Positions 1-7,333 of a stretch of DNA of 8,166 bases are shown here, piece after piece; position 1 is the first letter of the stretch, and each line of letters starts with the position of its first letter. The stretch comes from Acidiferrobacteraceae bacterium (GTDB lineage Bacteria > Pseudomonadota > Gammaproteobacteria > Arenicellales > UBA868): positions 11,536-19,701 of the forward strand of contig PCBE01000096.1 of assembly GCA_002731295.1 (NCBI GenBank). The letters are read 5' to 3'. Under the pieces are notes generated by a model, which was not told where the DNA came from, made no database searches, and saw only the letters and a list, made by a program, of their open reading frames with translations. Position numbers and translations under genes: made by a program.

Positions 1-743
1 GGCACTTCCAGCCCTGATGACTCATTGAAGGTAACAACCTCAGGCATGTCTTCGGTTAGCAGATACATATGTTCCATCGCGAGAACAGGTAGTTCGAGTC
101 CTACCATCCGACCGACTTCGCGAGCCCACAGTCCACCAGCATTGACAACATGCTCGGTTTGAATCTCACCTTGTTCCGTAATGACAAGCCAACTGCCATC
201 CTGGTTTTGTTGAAGATCCGTTACCCGCGTCTGTTGGTGGATGACGGCACCATTCTTGCGAGCGGCCTTGGCGTAGGCCCACGTTGTGCCCGAAGGATCC
301 AGGTGACCTTCTAACGGATCACTCATCGCACCCACAAACTTATCCGGGTCCAGCAGCGGAAAAATATCAGCCGCCTCTTTAGGGCTGATGATCTCGGTAT
401 CCATACCAAGATAGAGTCCCTTCGCATGCATGCTTTTAAGCCAGTCGAAACGCTCGTTAGTCGCCGCCAGAAAAACACCACCCGTCAAGTGAAGTCCGAT
501 CGACTGCTCAGACAGTTCCTCAATCTCGTCGTACAGCTCAATAGTGTATTGCTGCAGCTTGGCTACATTGGGGTCGCCGTTGATGGTATGCATGCCACCT
601 GCCGCGTGCCAGGTTGAGCCTGAGGTCAGTTCTGAACGCTCCAGGAGCACAACGTCGGTCCAGCCAGCTTTCGTCAAGTGATACAACACTGAACATCCGA
701 CCACTCCACCACCTATAACTACAGCCTGTGCGTGTGATTGCAT
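1..743 (-). CDS. FAD-dependent dimethylglycine/sarcosine dehydrogenase-like oxidoreductase, N-terminal part (C-terminus beyond window)
   Basis: Partial gene: 247 complete codons are visible from the ATG at 743 and the frame stays open to the window edge. The protein starts with a dinucleotide-binding fold: GGGVVG at residues 11-16 and the strand ending VVLLE at 31-35, where the acidic residue would bind the FAD ribose. TSGSTWHAAGG at 40-50 follows; His46 matches the residue that carries covalently bound FAD in dimethylglycine and sarcosine dehydrogenases. VVNAGGLWAREVG near 205-217 is also typical of this DAO-type family. Known members are about 800 residues long and end in a GcvT-like folate-binding domain; that part is not visible, so dimethylglycine, sarcosine or another N-methyl amino acid could be the substrate. 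The start is supported by an AAGGA ribosome site about 11 nt upstream. The gene follows the methyltransferase gene by 55 bp on the same strand with no terminator seen, so co-transcription is likely. Confidence 0.88.
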   Translation of the reverse strand, partial: MQSHAQAVVIGGGVVGCSVLYHLTKAGWTDVVLLERSELTSGSTWHAAGGMHTINGDPNVAKLQQYTIELYDEIEELSEQSIGLHLTGGVFLAATNERFDWLKSMHAKGLYLGMDTEIISPKEAADIFPLLDPDKFVGAMSDPLEGHLDPSGTTWAYAKAARKNGAVIHQQTRVTDLQQNQDGSWLVITEQGEIQTEHVVNAGGLWAREVGRMVGLELPVLAMEHMYLLTEDMPEVVTFNESSGLEV

Positions 744-798
744 GATGAGACGGTTCCTTACTTATCTGTTAGGGTTTCTATCAGGATTTTCAATTCGG

Positions 799-2343
799 CT
801 ACGGCTCGCTGGTACCGATTTGCGTTTTACGCCTATCCACATATTCATCTATAGCCTCACGCCGGGCACCATCAATCAGTGGCGCTTCAAATGTCTCGAT
901 GGCCTGTTGCCAAAGTGACGTGGCACGTTCCGTTGCATCTTTTCCACCAGCCGCCTGCCAGTTCTCATTGTTCTGCCAGTCACTCACCAGTGGAGTATAG
1001 AAAGCAGTCTCATAACGCGCCATGGTGTGTTCTGTACCGAAAAAATGCCCCCCGGGAGCAACCGCTTCGATAGCGTCGATACCCAGTTCTTCTTCGCTGG
1101 TTCGGATTGGGGACAGCATGCTGATCAAATTCTGCAACATCTCGACATCAATGATCAGTTTCTCAAATGAAGCCACCAGCCCGCCTTCAAGCCAGCCAGC
1201 CGCATGATACAGCAGATTGCCGTGACCCAGAACAGCACTCCACATGGACATCTGGGTCTCATAGACCGCCTGGGCATCTGTCGTGTTAGAAGCATTACAG
1301 GCGCTGGTTCTATACGGCAGCCCGTAGCGCCGTGCGAGCTGCCCACCAGCTAGGTTGGCCTTGGCGTTCTCCGGTGTGCCGAACACTGGCGCACCCGAAC
1401 GCATATCGACGTTGGATGTGAAACCACCGTAGACGACGGGGGCACCGGGATAAAACGCTTGTATCATTGCCAACCCGAAAAGCGCCTCCGCATTCTGCTG
1501 TACCAGTCCGGCGGCCAGCGTCACTGGCGTCATCGCTCCCAAGAGAGTGAACGGAGTCACGATCACGGCCTGCCCGTAGTACGCGAGTTCCAGTGCCGCA
1601 TCAGACATGGCCTCGTCGAGCTTTCTCGGTGAATTGACATTAATGTTGCCGAATAATGATGGATCCTCGGATAACTCGCCCGTGGTTATTCCGCGACTTA
1701 ACGCGACCATGCGCACTGCGTCCTGAATCCTGCCCTTGCCGATGGGTACCGCTGAGAACACCTTGTCGGATAACATAATGTTTTCCCGGTAGGTGTCTAG
1801 GTGACGGGTATTTGCTGGCAAGTCGGTGGGTGCAATACTCTGATTCCCAAAAAAGTTAATCACATTAAAGGTTTGGCCGAGTTTGATCAGGCTTTGGTAA
1901 TCAAAAAAGTTTCCCGGCCGTCTTCCATTAATTCGATCGTGTACATTTGGCGGACCGGAAACCAAACCACAGTTGATTCGGCGACCACCTATCACTAGCT
2001 GATTGGCAGCATTCCGTGGCGTCAGTGTAAAGTGATGCGGCGCTTTGGCGATCAGCGCCATGATCGTCTCACCGTCTATCCGGACGATCTGTGTCGCATC
2101 ATCGACGCTCCCGCCGAGAGACTGAAACATGGCTCTTACCCGATCACTGGTTACCTCCATGCCCAATGATTCGAGCACAGTCATCGATGCGTTATGAATT
2201 TCTTCAAGCTGATCGGATGTCAGCGGACACAACGGCGGGTAGGGGTTGTCCAGAACCTGAGGCACTAACTGGTTCAGTGTGGACTCGGCACTGCGGATAG
2301 CTTTACGCACTTCCCGCTTGGAAGTTCGTGCACCCCGTCTCAT
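799..2343 (-). CDS. MttB-family (COG5598) corrinoid-type methyltransferase, non-pyrrolysine homologue; possible glycine betaine methyltransferase
   Basis: This 514-residue protein has the size and sequence character of the trimethylamine methyltransferase (MttB) superfamily, a TIM-barrel group that moves a methyl group from a quaternary or tertiary amine to a corrinoid protein. Recognisable family stretches are GPPNVHDR at 130-137, NFFDYQSLIKLGQ at 145-157, RHLD at 180-183 and DAQAVYETQMSMW at 356-368. Archaeal MttB reads through an in-frame amber codon as pyrrolysine; this frame has no internal stop, so the protein is a pyrrolysine-free homologue. Characterised relatives of that kind include MtgB (glycine betaine), MtpB (proline betaine) and MtcB (carnitine). 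The ATG is preceded by AGGAGAG at good spacing. The DMGDH-type gene directly downstream makes glycine betaine to dimethylglycine the most attractive reaction, but that is inferred. No corrinoid-binding partner protein is in the window. The stop codon is TAG. Confidence 0.9.
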   Translation of the reverse strand: MRRGARTSKREVRKAIRSAESTLNQLVPQVLDNPYPPLCPLTSDQLEEIHNASMTVLESLGMEVTSDRVRAMFQSLGGSVDDATQIVRIDGETIMALIAKAPHHFTLTPRNAANQLVIGGRRINCGLVSGPPNVHDRINGRRPGNFFDYQSLIKLGQTFNVINFFGNQSIAPTDLPANTRHLDTYRENIMLSDKVFSAVPIGKGRIQDAVRMVALSRGITTGELSEDPSLFGNINVNSPRKLDEAMSDAALELAYYGQAVIVTPFTLLGAMTPVTLAAGLVQQNAEALFGLAMIQAFYPGAPVVYGGFTSNVDMRSGAPVFGTPENAKANLAGGQLARRYGLPYRTSACNASNTTDAQAVYETQMSMWSAVLGHGNLLYHAAGWLEGGLVASFEKLIIDVEMLQNLISMLSPIRTSEEELGIDAIEAVAPGGHFFGTEHTMARYETAFYTPLVSDWQNNENWQAAGGKDATERATSLWQQAIETFEAPLIDGARREAIDEYVDRRKTQIGTSEP

Positions 2344-2428
2344 GGTGCTCTCCTGTCCAGAATCCCACCCTACCGGTCGTAACTGAATTCGTGATTAAAG
2401 GCGAAAATCGAATTCGGCGTTATCATGA

Positions 2429-2481
2429 TTCAGACAATGAAACCCATATTTCAGACATATAATAGCGCAGCAATGAAACGG
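2429..2481. promoter_or_regulatory. Cluster of short direct and inverted repeats upstream of the methyltransferase gene (candidate operator)
   Basis: TTCAGACA occurs at 2429-2436 and again at 2450-2457, with starts 21 bp apart, about two DNA turns. Between them lies the dyad TGAAA-6 nt-TTTCA (2438-2453). CAATGAAAC occurs at 2435-2443 and 2471-2479; the second copy extends to CAATGAAACGG, an 11-mer that also occurs upstream of the aminotransferase gene at 4086-4096. The cluster sits about 90 to 140 bp upstream of the methyltransferase ATG, a plausible place for an activator or repressor site. The repeats are seen directly; the regulatory role is inferred. AraC-type regulators usually bind direct repeats spaced by about two turns, which fits the TTCAGACA pair. 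Confidence 0.4.
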
Positions 2482-2668
2482 ACACATCCACAAAAAGTCA
2501 CTATTTGGCTTGGACATCCGGCTTCAACGGGCACACTCTTTAATCCTGGAACCCACCATGGCGCTGTCAGACATCGCAGCCGCGATAGGCTTTTACTCTC
2601 GCTCCCACATGGCCCAACGTTATCGTAACCGCTACGCCGAGACCCCCACGCAAACCCGACTTAGCTGA
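2477..2668 (+). pseudogene. Remnant of an AraC-family (GlxA/GbdR-like) transcriptional regulator, C-terminal DNA-binding end only
   Basis: Reading plus-strand codons from 2477 (just after an in-frame TGA at 2474-2476) to the TGA at 2666-2668 gives 63 residues that match the C-terminal end of AraC-type regulators. Key parts are LDIRLQRAHSLI (2510-2545), LSDIAAAIGF (2564-2593) and YSRSHMAQRYRNRYAETP (2594-2647). These correspond to the linker helix, the first helix of the second helix-turn-helix and its recognition helix. As I recall the AraC-family signature pattern, only one position fails: Met where Leu, Phe or Tyr is usual (SHM for SHF). Regulators of the GATase1-like AraC group run to over 300 residues, and no frame upstream shows the first helix-turn-helix or the sensor domain, so the 5' part is lost. 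The remnant is divergent from the methyltransferase gene and ends 6 bp from the convergent aminotransferase stop. GbdR or CdhR (betaine and carnitine catabolism) are attractive parents, but the exact subfamily is not certain. Confidence 0.75.
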
Positions 2669-2674
2669 ATGAAC

Positions 2675-4018
2675 TTAACCGAGCACGGCTTCCACGGAAT
2701 CACCCAGTATGCTCGCAATATCGTCAATGGTGGATTCTGAAGTGACTATCGGGGGAGCCACACAATAGCAATCGCCCCTGACCCGACTGAACATGCCGCG
2801 TTTAACAGTTTCAGCGTGAACCTTTGCACCAATGCCGTCGCTGGCGTCAAACATCTCCTTAGTCGCTTTATCCTTCACTAGCTCAACCCCACACATCATA
2901 CCCAGGCCACGTACCTCACCCACATGCGGGTGATCGGCGAGGGCCTCTTTTAACTTAACCAGCAGGTGTTTTCCTTTGGTCTGAGCTTGTCCGACGAAAT
3001 CCTCATTTTCGATGATATCCATCATCGCCAGGGCGACCGCACAACCGACGGGATGTGAACTGTAGGTATACGCGTGCATCCACGGGGAGCCACTGTCATT
3101 CATCACACTGGCAATTTCATCGCTGATCCCTATACCCCCGAGCGGAAAATAGCCTGAGGTGATAGCTTTTGCGAACTGCATCAGGTCGGGCTCAATTCCC
3201 CAGTGTTCGAGTCCAAACATTTTCCCAGTACGACCAAACCCGGTGATCACCTCATCGGCGACCAGCAACACCTCATACTGGTCACAGATCTCCCGAATCC
3301 GCTTGAAATAATCCTCCTGCGGCACAATGACACCACCGGCACCCTGAACCGGTTCTGCGATAAACATAGCTACCGTGTCTGGTCCTTCTTCAAGTATCTG
3401 CTTCTCGAGTTCGTCAGCGGCGGCAATACCCTGGCTTGCACCTTCTGGCGCTTCATAAAGATAAGGGTAAGGAGAGGGTATATGTGAAAACCCGGGGATT
3501 CTCGGTTCGAACATTGGCCAGTAGGCGGGTATACCCGTTGCGCACATCGCCGCCAGCGTCACGCCGTGATATCCCCAGATCCTGGATATAACTTTAGTCT
3601 TATCCGGCTTGCCTTTGAGTTTCCAGTAATACCGGGCCAGTTTGATATTACTATCAGTAGATTCACCCCCACCCGAAGTCAGATAGAAATGATTGATACT
3701 CGGATAGGTCAGATGAGCCAGTCGTTCCGATAATTCAATTGCACGAGGGTTTGAACTGCCTGCATAACCCGAGACAAATCCCATTTGACGCATTTGGGCG
3801 GCTGCTGCATCGGCGAGTTCAGGCCGACCATTACCGGCGGTGTTGTTCCACAACCCCGACAGGCAATCGATGTACTCGTTACCTTCGGAATCTACAATAT
3901 AAGCTCCCTTGCCACCGACCCAGACTTTGGCGGATTCGTGTGCGGCCTGGTTGTGAAGCGGATGAACTAGATGGGCGATATCTCTATCGATCAAACTCCT
4001 CTCAGCTGCGCTGGTCAC
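2675..4018 (-). CDS. Class III PLP-dependent aminotransferase (omega-amino acid or polyamine:pyruvate type)
   Basis: This 447-residue protein is a complete fold-type I, class III aminotransferase. Visible active-site elements in order are Trp57 in the SGLWNN loop, SGGGES at 115-120 (PLP phosphate binding), GYHG at 149-152 (the Tyr stacks on the PLP ring), DEVITGFGRTG at 255-265 (Asp255 contacts the pyridine nitrogen), Lys284 in FAKAITSG (Schiff base), Thr318 in the HAYTYSSHP segment (second-subunit phosphate contact) and Arg414 in SRVRGD. That Arg sits where omega-transaminases carry the Arg that binds the substrate carboxylate. The family includes taurine, beta-alanine, putrescine and amine:pyruvate transaminases; the sequence alone does not choose among them. 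The start is GTG with the strong site AGGGGAGAG about 8 nt upstream, which decides for it. It has its own 160-bp upstream gap and so probably its own promoter. Any role in methylamine metabolism is only suggested by position. Confidence 0.92.
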   Translation of the reverse strand: MTSAAERSLIDRDIAHLVHPLHNQAAHESAKVWVGGKGAYIVDSEGNEYIDCLSGLWNNTAGNGRPELADAAAAQMRQMGFVSGYAGSSNPRAIELSERLAHLTYPSINHFYLTSGGGESTDSNIKLARYYWKLKGKPDKTKVISRIWGYHGVTLAAMCATGIPAYWPMFEPRIPGFSHIPSPYPYLYEAPEGASQGIAAADELEKQILEEGPDTVAMFIAEPVQGAGGVIVPQEDYFKRIREICDQYEVLLVADEVITGFGRTGKMFGLEHWGIEPDLMQFAKAITSGYFPLGGIGISDEIASVMNDSGSPWMHAYTYSSHPVGCAVALAMMDIIENEDFVGQAQTKGKHLLVKLKEALADHPHVGEVRGLGMMCGVELVKDKATKEMFDASDGIGAKVHAETVKRGMFSRVRGDCYCVAPPIVTSESTIDDIASILGDSVEAVLG

Positions 4019-4178
4019 GTTGTACTCTCCCCTGAATCAATTAACGAACGGTACTGTGGTCATCATCTTATCTGACATTGTGATCCAATGAAACGGGTCA
4101 GAACAAACAACCGGTTCAATCGGCTCATACGCCTATCCCGGAATAATCGATCAAGATATTAAGCCGACCCGAGATTGT
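4019..4178. promoter_or_regulatory. Upstream region of the aminotransferase gene with the shared CAATGAAACGG element
   Basis: This 160-bp gap separates the fbiC stop from the aminotransferase GTG. It contains TCTGACAT (4071-4078) followed 7 nt later by CAATGAAACGG (4086-4096). The methyltransferase upstream region has a similar pair, TCAGACAT (2451-2458) followed 12 nt later by the same 11-mer (2471-2481), in the same orientation relative to its gene. The element lies about 55 to 80 bp from the GTG. An 8-bp palindrome AACCGGTT sits at 4109-4116. No hairpin with a T-run was found after the fbiC stop, so transcription may run through. The promoter function is inferred. Confidence 0.4.
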
Positions 4179-6602
4179 TCAGGCAGTCGGTTGTGGCGTA
4201 GTGGTGCTGCGCGATACTGCCCCAACATAAAGTTCCTTCAGCGGTTCAGCCCGATAAGAACGCTGAACGCGATCACCAACCGGACGCCCGTACGCCGTAG
4301 TCCTCTGTAACGGCTCTCGACCAACACTGGCAATCAACTGATCCATCTCCTGCGGCGGCAGTTCCTGGCCGTTGCGCGTGCCCGCCGCACGGGAAATCGA
4401 TTCATTCATCAGCGTGCCGCCAAGATCATTGACACCGGCGTTAAGTAGCTGGGTAATACCGCTGCGTCCCATTTTTGTCCAGGAAGCCTGAATATTTGAA
4501 ATGTGGCCGTGCAAAACAATTCTAGAAACCGCGTGCATCAGGATACTTTCTCGAAATGTTGGTCCCTGTCGACAACTATCGCGACGGTACAACGGCGCCT
4601 CCTGGTGAATAAAGGGAAGGGGCACGAACTCAGTAAACCCGTTTGTTCTGACCTGCAGATCACGTATCCGGCGAAGATGTCTTGCCCAGTGGTATGGCTG
4701 ATCGACATGACCAAACATAATTGTCGCTGTGGTTGGCAATTTCAACTGGTGCGCTGTTTCCACGACTTCTAACCACTCACTTGTGGTCAACTTATCTGGA
4801 CAAATTATTCGGCGAACCTCGTCATCGAGTATTTCTGCTGCGGTGCCGGGTAACGTAGAAAGCCCGGATTCCTTAAGTTTTTCGAGGAAAGAACGAACAG
4901 AGATATTGAGCGTAGCCGCCCCCTGTTGAATTTCAAGCGGTGAAAACGCATGGATGTGCAGAGCCGGCAGCGCAGAACGAATTGCCCTGCAGATCTCCAG
5001 ATAGGTCTCGCCGGTAAAATCAGGATGAATACCACCCTGAAGACAGACCTCCGTTGCGCCTCGTTCCCAGGCCTCCTCTGCTCTACGGACAATCTCAGCA
5101 ATATCAAGAACATAGGCCTTGTCGCGTAAACCCTTAAGCGTAGAACTTTTTGAGAACGCACAGAATCCACATCGATAAGAGCAGATATTCGTATAGTTAA
5201 TGTTGCGGTTGACCACATAAGTGACGGTGTCACCGACCGCACTGCGCCTGAGCTCGTCCGCCAATTGACAGACTTCATCAAACTCTGAACCGCGCGCGTT
5301 GAACAGTTGAACGATATCGGTCTCCGACAACTCCAGACCCTGATCTAGCTGCTTTTCAATACGCCCAATATGACTTCCTTTGTGGGCCTTCATAAATTGG
5401 CCCACGCTAAAGGGCGCTTTGGTAAGTTCTCCAGGTACCCAGTTGTCTGTTCGAGCTAACCCTGACGCGTCTACATGCCGCAACAGCGCGTTGGCGATAG
5501 ACGGCGAGACCCAGCCCGAATCTGCTGATATGTACCTGGGATAGATCGGCAAGCGCGCTACCAGCAGTTTACTTGCCTGTTCTGTATTGATTTTCAGTAC
5601 CGCCAACTGCGGCCAGGGCGCTTCCGGATTCACATGATCGCAAGTTACCGGGGAGACGCCACCAAAATCATTAATCCCAGCGGCAATCAGTTCAATCTCC
5701 GTGTCTGGCGAAAGATTTGGCGGTGCCTGGACACTCATTTCCGGGCCGAAAATAATTCGTGTGACCGCAATTGACCATTTCAACTCATCGTCATCAGCCC
5801 CAATATGGTCTGCCATTAGCGTACCAGGCTTAGGACGGAAAGGCTGGATGATGACCTCCTGAATATGGCCATATCGGTCGTGTAGTTCCCGCAAGGCAAG
5901 CAACGATTCAATTCGCTCCTGGCGAGTTTCGCCAATGCCGACAAGAATTCCGGTGGTAAAGGGCACCTTGAGTTGTCCTGCAAGCTCGATATTTGCCAAG
6001 CGAATAGCAGGATCTTTGTCCGGTGAACCATGGTGCGGACCACCAGACGCTGCCAGACGCGCAGACGCAGACTCCAGCATAATGCCCTGCGAAACAGATA
6101 CCTCCTTCAACGCAAGCATCTGATCGGCGGACAGAATGCCGGCGTTGATATGGGGCAACAGTCCCGTCTGCTCCACGACACGTCCTGCCATCTGCAGGAG
6201 ATAATCAACTGTGCTCTCACAACCCAGTGCTTGCAGCGCCTCACGTGCAGCACGATATCGTGACTCGGGTTTGTCGCCCAACGTAAACAGCACTTCGTGG
6301 CAACCCGCTCTTGCACCTCTGCCCGCAATGTCTAGCACTTGATGTTCTGTCATGTACACGTTAGATAGCTGTCGTGGACGCTTGGCAAACGTACAGTAAT
6401 GACAGACATCACGACAGAGTTCCGTGAGCGGCACAAATACCTTGGGTGAATAAGTGACCAGCGAACCAAAACCCTGATCCCGAAGCGCTGCTGCCAGTTC
6501 CAGCAAAGAACTCCCTACCGGCAATTCAGCCAGTGCCAGAGCTTCTTCTGGCTCAGGTCGTCGAGACCAAAAGCGATCCAAATTAGCGGAGGGGCCTGTC
6601 AT
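4179..6602 (-). CDS. fbiC: Bifunctional FO synthase (fused CofG-CofH, radical SAM), coenzyme F420 biosynthesis
   Basis: The 807-residue protein joins two radical-SAM domains in one chain. The first has C63-x3-C67-x2-C70 within ELCRDVCHYC (CofG type), with GILVGIGETRQER near 218-230. The second has C474-x3-C478-x2-C481 within TNICSYRCGFCAF (CofH type), preceded by NRNINY and followed by EVCLQGGIHP near 518-527 and GGTLMNES near 728-735. Both cysteine triads that bind the 4Fe-4S clusters are intact. FbiC makes the deazaflavin FO from tyrosine and the riboflavin precursor 5-amino-6-ribitylamino-uracil: the CofH half adds a tyrosine-derived fragment and the CofG half closes the ring. Archaea use two separate proteins; a fused enzyme of about 800-860 residues is the usual bacterial form. 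The start overlaps the cofC stop by ATGA, so translational coupling is expected and no strong separate ribosome site is visible. The protein is cytoplasmic and oxygen-sensitive by family. Confidence 0.96.
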   Translation of the reverse strand: MTGPSANLDRFWSRRPEPEEALALAELPVGSSLLELAAALRDQGFGSLVTYSPKVFVPLTELCRDVCHYCTFAKRPRQLSNVYMTEHQVLDIAGRGARAGCHEVLFTLGDKPESRYRAAREALQALGCESTVDYLLQMAGRVVEQTGLLPHINAGILSADQMLALKEVSVSQGIMLESASARLAASGGPHHGSPDKDPAIRLANIELAGQLKVPFTTGILVGIGETRQERIESLLALRELHDRYGHIQEVIIQPFRPKPGTLMADHIGADDDELKWSIAVTRIIFGPEMSVQAPPNLSPDTEIELIAAGINDFGGVSPVTCDHVNPEAPWPQLAVLKINTEQASKLLVARLPIYPRYISADSGWVSPSIANALLRHVDASGLARTDNWVPGELTKAPFSVGQFMKAHKGSHIGRIEKQLDQGLELSETDIVQLFNARGSEFDEVCQLADELRRSAVGDTVTYVVNRNINYTNICSYRCGFCAFSKSSTLKGLRDKAYVLDIAEIVRRAEEAWERGATEVCLQGGIHPDFTGETYLEICRAIRSALPALHIHAFSPLEIQQGAATLNISVRSFLEKLKESGLSTLPGTAAEILDDEVRRIICPDKLTTSEWLEVVETAHQLKLPTTATIMFGHVDQPYHWARHLRRIRDLQVRTNGFTEFVPLPFIHQEAPLYRRDSCRQGPTFRESILMHAVSRIVLHGHISNIQASWTKMGRSGITQLLNAGVNDLGGTLMNESISRAAGTRNGQELPPQEMDQLIASVGREPLQRTTAYGRPVGDRVQRSYRAEPLKELYVGAVSRSTTTPQPTA

Positions 6603-7333
6603 CCAGAAAGTCCCAACCCGGACTGCAAGGGCGTCGGTGATTGTGTTTTACGCTTTAAGAATCCGATCTCATCCAGAAAGCGCTTGGTTTGGGATGGACC
6701 CTTTAACGCAGCCATCCGATTGAGGTCGGCCGGCGTATCGATATCAAATCCGAATCCTGACAATGGCATCAACTCTAGACAAAGATCCTTTTGTCCGGCA
6801 AGGGCTATATGGGCATCTTTGCTGCTGTGTCCAAATCGAGGGGATAATAATGTCGGCGGTGTCATTGCGAGGCTGTTAGTTCCCTGACCATCGTGTGAAG
6901 GCACGATCGTGACCGAACCATTGTCCTGTATAGACCTGATCACACCAGTAATCTCATCACTTGTCACAACCGGTATATCGCCGGGAATCGTAAATGCGCC
7001 AGTTATCTCTCGTCGATCAAGTTCAGTTAACCCGTAGGCGATAGCTTCATTGAGCCCACCATGACCTGGGTCTGGCAAAGTTTCTGCACCGGCGCGGCGG
7101 AGATGTGACATTGCTACGGGACAACTGGTGATCGCCAGAACTCCTCCTATCGATGAGACACTGGTCAGCGCAGACAGCACATCAGCCAGCATCACCTCAT
7201 ATAACTGCCGGCGGTGATGCGGCGACAAAACAGGACCCAGGCGTGTATTGGACTCAGCAGCCGGTTTCAACGGCAGGATCGCCCACGGAAAATAGTCAGC
7301 CATTGCGTTGCCCGCTGCGGATTCGATAGACAC
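6599..7333 (-). CDS. cofC: Phospho-three-carbon-acid guanylyltransferase CofC/FbiD (coenzyme F420 biosynthesis)
   Basis: This 244-residue nucleotidyltransferase shows the CofC pattern. WAILPLKP at 17-24 with Arg31-Leu32 corresponds to the usual PLK...TRL start. GGLNEAI at 92-98, PGDIP at 117-121, the HDGQGTNSL segment at 147-155, FGHSSKDAH at 167-175 and FGFDIDTPADL at 194-204 follow. CofC joins GTP to a three-carbon phospho acid to give the activated donor for CofD: 2-phospholactate in archaea, phosphoenolpyruvate in mycobacteria, 3-phosphoglycerate in a Paraburkholderia/Mycetohabitans lineage. Which one applies here cannot be read with confidence. The GTG at 7333 shares 1 nt with the cofD stop (TAGTG); an internal ATG at residue 11 (7303-7301) is an alternative start and would still leave the whole fold. 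Neither has a strong ribosome site, which favours coupling to cofD. The stop overlaps the fbiC start by ATGA. Confidence 0.93.
   Translation of the reverse strand: MSIESAAGNAMADYFPWAILPLKPAAESNTRLGPVLSPHHRRQLYEVMLADVLSALTSVSSIGGVLAITSCPVAMSHLRRAGAETLPDPGHGGLNEAIAYGLTELDRREITGAFTIPGDIPVVTSDEITGVIRSIQDNGSVTIVPSHDGQGTNSLAMTPPTLLSPRFGHSSKDAHIALAGQKDLCLELMPLSGFGFDIDTPADLNRMAALKGPSQTKRFLDEIGFLKRKTQSPTPLQSGLGLSG

Larger units (their letters stand above)
2344..2674. other. Intergenic region between the methyltransferase and aminotransferase genes
   Basis: This 331-bp gap holds no intact gene. Its right two thirds (about 2477-2668) contain the plus-strand tail of a broken AraC-type regulator. Its left part (2344-2481) must include the leader and presumably the promoter of the methyltransferase gene, and it carries the short repeats listed separately. 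I could not pick a convincing -35/-10 pair on the minus strand. No hairpin followed by a T-run was seen after the aminotransferase stop, so no intrinsic terminator is called. Confidence 0.7.

Noticed and set aside
799..801. Amber stop of the MttB-family gene as a possible pyrrolysine codon
   Set aside because: The codon is at the very C-terminus, not in the barrel where MttB carries pyrrolysine, and read-through would add only two residues before TGA.
2458..2463. TATAAT on the plus strand as a -10 box
   Set aside because: No acceptable -35 element lies 16-18 bp upstream, and the only plus-strand sequence it could serve is the broken regulator tail.
2425..2628. A 67-codon plus-strand open frame in the intergenic region
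   Set aside because: Its frame gives a sequence with no recognisable pattern, while another frame of the same DNA reads as a clear AraC-type tail. It has no convincing ribosome site.
4109..4116. AACCGGTT palindrome as part of a terminator after fbiC
   Set aside because: The stem is only a 4-bp self-complement with no loop and no T-run after it on the minus strand.
4805..5281. A 158-codon minus-strand open frame
   Set aside because: It lies wholly inside fbiC in another frame, and the fbiC frame shows strong family motifs across this stretch. The alternative product is Arg- and Leu-rich with no recognisable pattern.
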